From Trichosphaerium sp. ATCC 40318 (lineage: Eukaryota; Discosea; Flabellinia; Trichosidae), in assembly GCA_038496445.1 (NCBI GenBank), contig JALMLS010000450.1, forward strand, positions 1-64,000: DNA of 64,000 nt. The letters run 5' to 3'. The number at the start of each line of letters is the position of its first letter. Position 1 is the first letter of the stretch. Below, one piece after another: positions 1-9,900 of the stretch. A program made the translations under genes and the position numbers. Below the pieces are notes generated by a model. The model saw only the letters and a list, made by a program, of their open reading frames with translations, did not search any database and was not told where the DNA came from.

Positions 1-382
1 CAAACGCAAGGAACAATAGAAAAAACCTATCTTACTATTATCTGGATATTATATCCTTGATCAACCATTTCAGTAAGCCTTCTGTATGCTTCTGTCTTTA
101 CAACATATTCGGCATATAACTTGCAATATATCTTTGCACGTGCATCCATGTATTCAAGCGTTCACCACCCCAATAGGAAAATAGAGTCTTAGCACCCTTT
201 TTGACATACCTAGTAAAGTAATAAGCAAAACTAATCCATGAGTAGTAAACTAACCTTGTTCCTTTAGGATTTGCAAATCCTTCTTTTCTTCTTGTAAAAA
301 AAATTTCCTTAATCTCATCTGTTTCTTCATCTACTTCACCTTCCCATACCTTACTGAACTGCCAAAGGTTTTCTAAATACAT
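1..382 (-). CDS. Conserved protein of a phage/giant-virus-like family, 3'-truncated by the window edge and frameshifted
   Basis: The protein starts near 382 with the motif LENLWQFSKVW, continues to NPKGTR, then YVKKGAKTLFSYWGGERL, and after a frame change MDARAKIYCKLYAEYVVKTE. This order (LENLWQFSKV, then KGAK.L.S.W.GE.L, then .EAR.KIY..LYA..V..T.A) resembles a family I recall from phages and giant viruses; that assignment is from memory. An intron of 45 nt at 210-254 (GTTAGT...CTAG) has no stop and keeps frame, so a naive reading would retain it. Around 152-157 one base appears to be missing (TTGAATAC where the family spacing needs one more G), which moves the second half into another frame. 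The 3' part ends at a probable donor near the left edge. The true N-terminus may lie in an upstream exon I could not place. Confidence 0.5.
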
Positions 383-679
383 ATATAAGTATTTGCATCC
401 TACTTATAAACAACAATACAAGAGAGCAACCCAAGTTCTAAGCACAAATGATATTAGTGAAAAAAAATTAAGAAAAAAACAAGTTTATCTTTTTTTTGGA
501 CATACTGTTGCCTCTGGTGCCTTCTCATTGTTTTATTGGTCCTAGTTTCATAGGAGATAGTAATTTATAACATCCCGGAGCTGCAGAGCAACAATTAATA
601 TTCTAGGAAAACAATCAGTGAAAGTCTTCAAATCATTAAATTCGTTCAACTAATATCTCTTCTAAAAGCACAAAAAACT
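383..679. other. Non-coding stretch, possible upstream exon unresolved
   Basis: Low-complexity A-rich DNA between the left-edge gene and the small basic protein gene. A minus-strand segment around 500-600 is open, but I could not join it to either neighbour with confidence. Confidence 0.3.
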
Positions 680-928
680 CTAATTTACCTTATATCCGTC
701 TACTTTAGGCCAAGGCTTTCCTCTCCTTAGAGCGTTAGCACGTATACTGCCCTTGATCCCTTTTTCGTTATTTTCTTTTTGTGTTTTCTCTATTGTCAAC
801 GCGTGAGCCTCCAGAGCTTCTTTTAGCTTCTGTTTATGCGCAATTTGTTCTTTTGTAAGCGGTTTTTTCTTCGTTGTTTTCCGTTTCTTTGCTGTTCCTT
901 TGCTAGCCATAGTAGCTTTTCTTTTCAT
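680..928 (-). CDS. Small lysine-rich basic protein
   Basis: An open frame of about 80 residues on the minus strand. The N-terminus is extremely basic (KKRKTTKKK), which suggests a nucleic-acid-binding tail or nuclear localisation signal. A helical charged middle (LTKEQIAHKQKLKEALEAH) follows and the end is GKPWPKVDGYK. Either of two methionines (928 or 910) could start it; the second gives MASKGTAKKRK. The last codons (GGTAAATTAG) also look like a splice donor, so there may be a short 3' exon. I do not recognise the family. Function unknown. Confidence 0.4.
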   Translation of the reverse strand: MKRKATMASKGTAKKRKTTKKKPLTKEQIAHKQKLKEALEAHALTIEKTQKENNEKGIKGSIRANALRRGKPWPKVDGYKVN

Positions 929-1333
929 TGAGAGCTATTGACGCGTTTGTGTCGCTTTACTTGTAATAGTAACTTAGTTAAGCATAGAAAAGTTGACAAC
1001 TTTTTTCAGCATCACTGACTTGACTTTTATTACAAGTTTTGCATTACTTTGCACGGTTTCAAATTCTCAGATGGCAAGGAGAAGTAATTGTATATCATTC
1101 ATAGGTAAGAGCGTGTCTGTTATAGATTCTCAGTCTATTCTTGTGCAACAACTAGTCACTGAAAGTATATGAAGTAACAGCCGCAATTCCTCGACTCTGA
1201 GTCTGTTTAGATGTTCATGTTCCCTGACACCTATCAGTGAGACTCGCTTGTTTAGTATTTGATTTAAAATAAAGGACAAAGTAAATTGGTACTACGTGGA
1301 AAGGTAAAGTCAACAGATTTAATGACACATGTT
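929..1333. other. Intergenic, nothing recognised
   Basis: AT-rich spacer upstream of the basic-protein gene and downstream of the JmjC stop. It probably holds the basic-protein promoter and the JmjC 3' UTR. No repeat or RNA gene seen. Confidence 0.4.
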
Positions 1334-3413
1334 TTATGAAAATAGATCTTTCCAAGATACACGGTTTTTTCTAGCCTCTTCTTTTGCTTTTTCTTCGTCC
1401 CTCATACTCTTTAATAAATGCTTATAGTCATCAGAAGATTCTAATCCTTTAACAAAATGATTGTACAAAGGATTAGTATCTCGGAATTTTCTTAAAAATC
1501 TATATGCCATTGGGAAGTTAACACTGCTAACGTAGTTATGTGTTACAGCAACTAAGATAACCATAAGATAAAACATCAAGTTATGATATCTTTAAAATCA
1601 AATAATCGAAAAAATCACGTGCGTGTATCTGTGAGATTAAGCACCATGTGCCACCAACCGGCAGGGATAAAAACAATCTCACCTAGAACATTATTTTAAA
1701 AACAAAGAGTACTTCAAGTTCAAAGTGTACCTGCATGCTGTACAAACTCTACTGGTTTCATACGCCTCGCTTCTTCGTAATACGTAATAAACCACTCTAT
1801 TACAGTGTCTGCTTGACACGAAAAACAACCATCTTGATCTGCAACGACACCTAATTCTCCAAAAATAAGCCAATTGCTAAGCATTCTAAGTTTGTTACCT
1901 GGTGGCACTTGCTGTGGAGGGAATAACAGCCACTTTTTTTGACCAGATATTAAAGCATTCCATGCGCTAGTACAATCAGGATCTTGGTGAAAAGTAGAAC
2001 CTACTAGAAAGTTAACACAAAGACCTAAACATAAAGCCAAAAAAGTTCCATACCTGATCTTGGGGCACCCATAAGAAGCCATCTCCAGTCTGGCCTATCT
2101 TTCCCAAGTGTGGAAAATATATCCTCTGTAAACTGTGGAGGTACTTTGTAATCAGAAGCAAGCTCTGGATATCGTGTTGCAAATTTATCACAAAAAAGAT
2201 AGATTGGATCATCACTTGAAATCTGAGCTAACCATGTTGATTAGAGTCAAAGAAGAAAACAGCAATATGCCAACGTTCAACATGTAGGACGAAGAGAGTA
2301 TGAGTTGGTATTGAAACCGGACGGGCGTACAGCTATAGTTTATGTAGTCAACAAGTTGCATCTCAAGCTTTTTACCATTAACTTCGCAACCAGTTTTAAA
2401 GTACTTTTCTCCATAATTTGTAGTCAGGTACTCCTTACTCCACTTGTTTGTTGCTGGCCACCTTTATACCATAATAAGCGATCATATGCATACGTAAATC
2501 ATCTACATACTCTTTTGTTGCATTCGTGAGAACTACAGGGATAGTTGGTACTTCATAGTCTTTACGAAATGCATCACAAGAAATTTTAGCATCAACGCGC
2601 TTGATTGTATTGTTGTCTAGTAAAGATAAATACTTAATAGCTATACTACTAATAGAAGTACGCATTGCAATACGTCGAAGGCTGAAAGAAAAAGTGCAAG
2701 GAAGTGATCTTGAATGCTTCCTTTGCGAAACAGCTTTTGTAAATTTTGTTGCAATAATTATTAAAACACGTGACATATCACGTGACGTACCTTGTGACCA
2801 TTTTAAAAGGTCTACATGCGACCATGCATAAGACATGTATAGAACATCAGAATAAAAGTATCTCAGAGTAAGAGATACACCACTGCTTTCTTTATCAGGA
2901 GCGTTCAATACTGTCCTAACAAAGTTAAATCAACATTGCTAGTTTCTTGTGTACATCTTCCACGAGTTTTTAAAATGAAGTCTACGGTCTGGAGAACGTA
3001 ACCATATTGTTTTCCAGAGGTCCTCGACTTGAGAAAAGACGTAACAAACGGGACTCGCTTGAGAAAATTTGAGAAGAGTTGAAGTGTCAAGAAGTCTACG
3101 AAATAGTCATTAAATAACGTAAATAGAGCGTATTGCGATATTTTCTTTGAGTTTAAACGCGTACTTGAGTGTATTAATTAAAACGTCATCTGATAAGCTT
3201 GATAGTGCCCCTAGTCCATTCAAACGCGTAATGTGGGCATTTCCAGGGCAAAGTAACTGGTTTCCTACTGGCTGAACTCCATATGGATTCTGCGTAGCGG
3301 CTAGCGCTGTATTTTACGGTAAATAGCAACATTAATAGCAGGGAAAGTGTACCTGGGTTTTGAAACCGTTTATTGCTCTGCTTTGCCTCTAATGGACTAG
3401 CGTTGCGCTTCAT
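1334..3413 (-). CDS. F-box/JmjC-domain protein (JMJD6-like Fe(II)/2-oxoglutarate oxygenase)
   Basis: A multi-exon gene starting at 3413 with MKRNASPLEAKQ. After two splices it reads NPYGVQPVGNQLL, then an F-box (LSDDVLINTL, LLDTSTLLKFSQASPVCYVF, DLWKTIWL). The JmjC part follows: RVDAKISCDAFRKDYEVPTI, DDPIYLFCDKFA, GKDRPDWRWLLMGAPRSG, the iron-binding HxD in STFHQDPDCTSAWN, GQKKWLLFPP, and the distal histidine exon IPAGWWHMVLNLTDT. It ends VSWKDLFS at 1334. This layout matches plant and protist F-box JmjC proteins of the JMJD6 clade, which hydroxylate lysines or demethylate; the F-box would place the oxygenase in an SCF complex. All iron ligands expected of an active enzyme are present. One intron (about 1549-1605) appears to use a GC donor (GCACGT). 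The gene is divergent to the F-box gene at 3849. Confidence 0.85.
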
Positions 3414-3848
3414 TGCAGAATATAACGTAATAGACGCCCTTTTACCTTCATTGACACAAAATGGCACGAAAAGAGAAATAAAGGTTCCAAATGTCCAATT
3501 ACAAACAACGTAGCGGGATGTCTCTCCATTTGATTTCAAGCACGTGCCTTTGTAGTGCAAAACAAACTTGATGCTACAATATTGTTGCACAACGCGCACT
3601 TCGTTTCGAGGTGTGACACTCTTTTGACCGCAATTGAATAGTTGAAGCTCGTGCAACAAAAGTTGACTTCTATTTTTGTAATCTAACTAAAAAAAGTGTT
3701 ATTATCGGGCTCATTTTTCACTGGTGCAAGTATCTCTAATCTCAATAAAACATTTGCTATTAATGTTGCCTAAACGAGAAACTAGAATTCTGACTTGACT
3801 TAAAACAAAGAAATAATTCTTCCCGCTTTTAAACGTTGAACAACAAAT

Positions 3849-4589
3849 ATGCATGGTCTTTTCAGTCTTCCATTTGACATGCTTTACTACGAGATTAAAC
3901 AGCATTTTGATACAGCTTCATTATTGACGTTTAGAACACTAAATAAACATGCAAAGAGCCTTGTAAGTGATGATTTCAAGCAATTATACGAAAATGGTAA
4001 TGCCGGTTGGAACGCATACTCTCACTCTTTAAGAATGGATGTTTTTAATAAAACAAAAAGCCCTTGTCTTACTGTAGAGAGTATGCACCTACTACATGCA
4101 GACTCAACAGTAGAAACAAAAAAGAAGCATATAGATATAGTAATGATTTTAAGAGTAAAAAGTAAACAAGTACAAAGAGGTGCAAACTTTAAACTTGTAA
4201 TGTCATTTGATAATTGGAAAACTGTTGAAATGACATCATGTGATTGGTTCACAAATGTTTCAGTTCTAGACGAAGAGAATGGTTCAGCAGAGCATTCAAA
4301 TACTACAATAGAAGAGAGCACATACCAACTATGGAAAGCGCATGTATATAGATACGGTGTCGTATCAGCACTACCCAAACTCAATTTCTGGTATACTCTT
4401 CAAGCACGCAATATGGAAGAGGATACTTGGAAAAGCATTGAATGGAATGTACAACCATCAAACTTAAGTAGAGTATTCTATGTTGACGCTGGTGAGAGAT
4501 TCAAAATGAAATACGACAACAAAAAGAAACTGTGGCATGGTGCTTACATCAAAAATGAAAGAAAAAGAAATTTCAGACAACTGATGTAA
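3849..4589 (+). CDS. Single-exon F-box-like protein, 246 aa
   Basis: Begins MHGLFSLPFDMLYYEI and has an F-box-like first 45 residues (LPFDMLYYEIKQHF, then ASLLTFRTLNKHAKSLV). The rest is a beta-rich domain: IDIVMILRVKSK, FKLVMSFDNWKTVEM, then LWKAHVYRY and NFWYTLQARN. The alternation of hydrophobic strands and the phrase SFDNWKT recall CBM21-like carbohydrate-binding modules, but this is only a resemblance. The tail is basic (KNERKRNFRQLM). There is no intron, unlike most neighbours. It probably acts as a substrate adaptor of an SCF ubiquitin ligase, by inference from the F-box alone. Confidence 0.7.
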   Translation: MHGLFSLPFDMLYYEIKQHFDTASLLTFRTLNKHAKSLVSDDFKQLYENGNAGWNAYSHSLRMDVFNKTKSPCLTVESMHLLHADSTVETKKKHIDIVMILRVKSKQVQRGANFKLVMSFDNWKTVEMTSCDWFTNVSVLDEENGSAEHSNTTIEESTYQLWKAHVYRYGVVSALPKLNFWYTLQARNMEEDTWKSIEWNVQPSNLSRVFYVDAGERFKMKYDNKKKLWHGAYIKNERKRNFRQLM

Positions 4590-4785
4590 AAAAAACCAAT
4601 CAGTATACAACAGTGTAAATAAAAAGTACTGGTACCAGTACAATGTAATAGCATGTTTATCATAGAAGCTTTTTTTAATGTTTTTTTTTTTTTTGGGTTC
4701 TTTACAATGACTGTTTTTTGCATATCCAAATGAAACCGCGTTCCTTTCACTTCCGCGGGTATTGTTGCTGTTAAATTAACTTTTT

Positions 4786-6800
4786 TTAATTAGTAGGTTC
4801 ACTTTCAGTCTTTGATGCTGCTTCAGCTGCCATTCTAGCCTTGTTAAGGGCTGATAGAGCGACTACATGTGGAGAAGTCATTTTAGTCTTCAATTCTTCG
4901 ATTTCGCTCTTCAAGTTGTTCCACTTCTTCCAGTTGAATCGAGATTTAACGTACAAGTGTCGTACACGACGCTTTTGGAGTCTCAAGAATAGATCCTCGT
5001 ACTAAACAAAAAACAATGTAAGCGAACTGCCAAAAAAAAAACAAAAACAACTACGTACTGTATAATCTTGTTGAGTGAACATAAAGAAAAAGTAACCAGC
5101 AATAGTAGTTGCAAGTTGAACAAAGTATGTAATTGGTTCGACAATATCCCAGTTAAAGTCAATCCTAGAAGAGTCCAATGAATAAAAATACCAAAAAATG
5201 AAAAAAAACCCACAACAAGAATCTACAAAACAACGTACCATACAAAGCGTGCCAATACACCAAATTGGACAGTCAAGTAAGTCATACCAAGGAACTTAAT
5301 TCTAAATAAAAGTGAATTAGAACTAATACTACAAAAACAGCGAAAATGGCGTACAAGTTTGCGTGGTTTAGCGCTTTACGGTCTAGAGTATTTTTGAATT
5401 CATCCAAAGGGCTAAAAGAGAGTTTAATAAACAGGAACATCGATACTTGTCACATTGTTAACGTACTTGAATTGCTCCTCTAGTTGCGTTAGCTCAGCTT
5501 GAAGGTGAGCTTGGTTTTTGCTAATATCGGTTAGAAACAATCAAATCCGCTTTAAAGAGATATTGTACCTGATAAGCTGGGAGAATACATCCTTGTTGAG
5601 GATTTGGAATACTTCAGCAGGCTAGAAAATACAATTAGATACTTAATTAAAGTACACGTTTTAAATGTTATTTTCAAAACTAAAAAAAGGTTTGTACCCT
5701 GATAAACAATGTTTGCTTCAATTGAGGGTTATCTTTGTAATGAAGGACATCTCCAGCAAGGTGAAGAGCATCACAAAGTTGGTGGGCTTCGCCTAAGAGT
5801 AAAATATTAGGAGCTGCATTACGCTAGCCATCAAAAAACTTTTTTCTTTTTGTTTGTTTGAAGCTTTTTTACTTACTTGGATCCAAACCGAAGGTATCAC
5901 ACAACTCAACGTATTCATCGTATGGCATATGTATACGTGGATCAGATTTTAATCTTTGACGAATAGCTACGCTAATTCCTGAAGAGTTGTCAGAGAAATA
6001 CGACAAGAATTAAAACGACAAAAAAATCAAAACCCTTTTGGTTCATTTTTTACTTCCGTACCTTGTCGGATGAGCGTTAGGACTTCAATGTTACCGAGTG
6101 CAGTATCATCTTTGCATCATAATTAGTTTTAAAGCTTGTTAAACGAGATTTTTCTTTAACGATTTTTCAAAAGCGCTTAAAGTACACTGAATAGGACCAA
6201 AGTTGCGCTTGTAATAAGATTTAGCGATAAATCGTACCGAAAGCTTTGTTTGGGAGAAGCTCTATCTTTTTGTCGTCCAACTGAATAACGAATTTTTCGT
6301 CTAGAAGCGTTTCCATGAGAGTACAATGAGATATCCTGTTGTCTGGTAAACAAAAACCTCGAAGTTCTCGTGTAACCGCCCTTATCGGTTTTATTCTACG
6401 TACCTCTCGCCTCCAACGGTGAGTGCGGTTACTTCTTGAAGCTGTTCTCCCTCCTCGCGAATGTTTTTTAGTAGAGTACCAAGTGACGTCTCTGGGTACA
6501 CCGCAAATTCAACAGTTTTGTTTTCTGCAACGGGTAGGGGTATCGAGGCAACTCCGCGAACGCGATGCCCGACATGAACTTGTGAGACACCAGGGGATCC
6601 AGTAACACTTTCTGTAGCGGCGCCAGTACTTTGTTGAGCGGCTAACTCTTTTGTTTAATTTAGGAGATGTACAACTGTATAGTACCAGCAGCAGTAGTGC
6701 AAAAGCGAGGTTTCGTCGCTATCCGTAATTGTTTGGCAGCGTTAGCATTTCGGCCGCCAGCGCTTTTGAAACGAAGAAAGAGAGTCTGTGAGCGCAACAT
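4786..6800 (-). CDS. MCU: Mitochondrial calcium uniporter pore subunit
   Basis: About ten exons. The start at 6800 (MLRSQTLFLRFKSAGG) gives an Arg-rich, acid-free presequence typical of mitochondrial import. The N-terminal domain follows (TVGGERISHCTLMETLL, FVIQLDDKKIELL, RQRLKSDPRIHMPYDEY, LHLAGDVLHYKDN), then a coiled coil (NQAHLQAELTQLEEQF), TM1 (FLGMTYLTVQFGVLARFVW), the selectivity-filter motif WDIVEPITYF and TM2 (TTIAGYFFFMFTQQDYTYED). The C-terminal tail (KKWNNLKSEIEELKTKM) ends at 4786. The WDxxEP signature with the Asp and Glu that bind calcium is intact; the usual Met of DIME is Val here. It forms the Ca2+ channel of the inner mitochondrial membrane. No EMRE or MICU gene is visible nearby. 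It shares a short promoter with the BEACH gene. Confidence 0.93.
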
Positions 6801-6985
6801 TCTAGTATTAAACGGGGTTTACAGGTCGCCAGCCAATTCAAGACAATGTCGTCACAAAAAGTCAAAAAAGATACAAAAAAAATCAATACTCGATTTTTCG
6901 CCTTTGATTTTTTTGCAGTAAAGTCTATCTCTCCCACGCGCTGGCACAATTCAAAAATGCTCATACATTGGTGATTTCTTAGCGA
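6801..6985. promoter_or_regulatory. Bidirectional promoter between MCU and the BEACH gene
   Basis: Only 185 bp separate the divergent MCU start (6800, minus) and the BEACH start (6986, plus), so both promoters must lie here. It contains an A-rich tract (GTCACAAAAAGTCAAAAAAG) near the middle and no clear TATA box. Confidence 0.6.
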
Positions 6986-9900
6986 ATGGAAACCCCGTTA
7001 AACCTTAATATTGAGGGTACACCATCATTCCATACTGTGGTGCCCGATCTACCTCCCGTGTCACCTCGATTTTTTACAAATAGCGCATTGGCGAGTCCAT
7101 TACATGCGCATCAAGCCAAAGAAGATAATTTCATTGAGAAACTTCTTCTAGTCGAAGATGAGCCCTCTGGAGACCTGTTTACCTTTCTATTCGAATTGGC
7201 AAGTACAAATTCCTTTTGACACCTTCTAACGCCACCAAAGTGGATAGAGTTTTGTTATCGCGGGCCATCTGACGTTGAAGAGCTTGATTTTTTTTACATT
7301 CTATTCAAACTCGTTGTAGATTGTGAAACGTACGCCCTTTAATTTAGTATTAGCGACACATAGCCTTTTTAATACTGTAAACGAAATCTTAGAGCCAAGT
7401 TTCAAAAAAAACCGCAAAAAACCCTATTTGACACGACATCAGGCTCCGTCGTATTACAACGCGACCGAAAATATAACCATAGCATTTTGAACGTTTAAAA
7501 CCTCTACAAAAGAAATAACAGCTGAGATTTTTTTTGTTTTTAGAGAGCTTCAGATTACAGCACTTCAACAGATACATCGACTTGTTGAGCAGTCTGTAAT
7601 CATGCAATATGTTACGCGTAAGAGGTGGTTAGATAAGCTGTTGATGTTACTACCAATACTTGCACAGTCTGACAAGACACTGAGTGCGTTCTTGTTTCTC
7701 ATTTTTTTTTATGTTTCTTTTTGTAGAAGTTCGAACCGGGTTATCTCTTTTCGTATTTTATTCTCACGCGCTAATTCATTGTTTTTGTACAGGTGAGGTA
7801 TTTGGTATTGCACGTACACTTTCAGCATTCCATATAAATGTCAGACAAGTGAAGATAATATTCAAACTATTTCAAAGCAAACAGAGTAAATTTAAAGTGT
7901 TCTACTGGACTCATATATTTCGTTTATTAACAAAAATATGGAGTAAAGGAGAAAAAGGACCTTCTGTATTTATTAACTTCTCTGGAAGCTCATCAGTAAG
8001 CAAATTAAGTCAAACATGTGCTTTTTTTTTCTTACAAGAAAACTTTTAGGGTTTAGAATTACCTTCTATAAAGTGGCCTTCGAAGGGATACACTTTTTGT
8101 ACTTGGATACTAGTGGATTCGTTCACATCACCTTTTCTAAATTCAAGCGCTACATATGCACCACATATATACAGGTACGTACTGCTTAGTGTCCTATGAG
8201 TGGATGTATAAAAGTTAACAATGTATACAGCTTAGTTACTGAAACTGGTTTGGGTGTTGAAGTTTATTTCACGTCGACTGGACATCTAGTTGTTTCAACT
8301 ATAAACAGTCTAGAGAAAACTTCTAAAAATCAACGTGTTGTTGTAAAGTACAAGTTCGAACAAAGATCGTGGTAAGGCTTAGCACGTGTACTTTTTATTA
8401 TCTCATGGATTTTTATCAAGGACGTTTCTTGCGCTTCAGCACGGCTATAGTTGGCTTACAAGAAGTGAATTAAAGGTTATAATTGATGGAGAATTGGTGC
8501 AGACATGCCCATTGACATACCCAAAGACAGATAAGGCAAGCCTAATTTATTTTTACCAGTCAACCTTTAGTCTCACAATCCTCTAGACTTTCAAAAAATG
8601 TCATTTTGGAACATCTTCGTTTTCTCCTGGAAACCCTGCAAATTGTCTTCGTGGTGCAACATCAGGATTTGTATTTTTTAATGAAGTCATAAGCTTAAGC
8701 GAAGTATCTCAATTATACATGAGAGGTAACTTTAATAGGAAAAAAAAAGTTGTTGTGTTCGGTACTGGTTGAGTTCTTATTTTCTTATAATTAGGTCCTG
8801 TGGCCTTCTACACTACTCAAGCATTTGATGTAAGTATCGAGTATGCATTATGTTTTAAACTCATAGGGTACATAGGATATAAATGGTAATTGGTCAATGC
8901 CAGGATTTTTAGGACGTAAGTGTTTTAAAGTATTTTTTGTTGGAGTTCAGTAAGATTAATAGTTTTTTAATAGGCTCTAATTTGGGACAAAGTCCAAAAA
9001 TATTGCTTATGTATAGCGCTAAGGTATGTTGTTCACTCTTGGCGGGAGTATAAAACTAAATGGAGAACCCTCAAAGGCCACAGATGCTCAAAGATGCCTT
9101 GATCCATACTTTCTTGATCCTTATCGTTATGCTTCTATGTTACAAGGTGTTGCTGTTCGAAAAACATCCGGGATAAAGAATTCTCTATTTTGCGTTGGTG
9201 GCATAAAGGTATAAATAGCAAAACACGCGTTGATCGTTGTGGGTTTATGTTCTTTCTTTAGATTTTTTTGCCACTCTTCTCAATGAATTATCGGCCGAAT
9301 GATTCAAAGGATGTAGACCTTAATCTTCAAGTGATAACTCTTATTACTACAGTCGTAGAAGTAAGACATACTCGTAATGTAGTATGACGTATATTAATCT
9401 TTCTTACAGGGTGATACATACTATCAAACGGAAATGATACAGTCGAATTTTTTTGAGATTATGGGTTTTCTTCTCTCGAATATTGATTTCGTAAAAGTCA
9501 ACACATGGTCTCCACAGGCGATATCATCTTTAGAAAAGCTTGCTTCTGCAATAAGTGATAATGGTAAGTATTCTCACATGAAGAGTTTATGCTAAATCAG
9601 TTGCGCCTAGACCTGCTATTTCGTCAATTTTTCAGAAATATTTACCTCAACTTTGACATCTGGGCATTCACTGACTTCTCTGTCCAAACTTCGCTCCTGA
9701 GAGCTATAAAAGAGCATATTAAACTCAAGAAAGAGGTACTGTTAACAGTTACTAAATGAGCCTTACACTTTCTAAAGCTACGCGATTTGGTTTCTGTAAA
9801 AGAGATACTGGATGTTCTCCTTGAACACTACTCTGATAACTCAGATATGAGACGCCCTATGGACGATAGACAGCTATCTAGCTTGCGTTTGCTCCTTCTA

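Noticed and set aside
3186-3659. A 157-residue minus-strand frame upstream of the JmjC start
   Set aside because: Part of it overlaps the JmjC first exons in another frame, and it has no recognisable domain. The spliced JmjC reading explains the coding signal.
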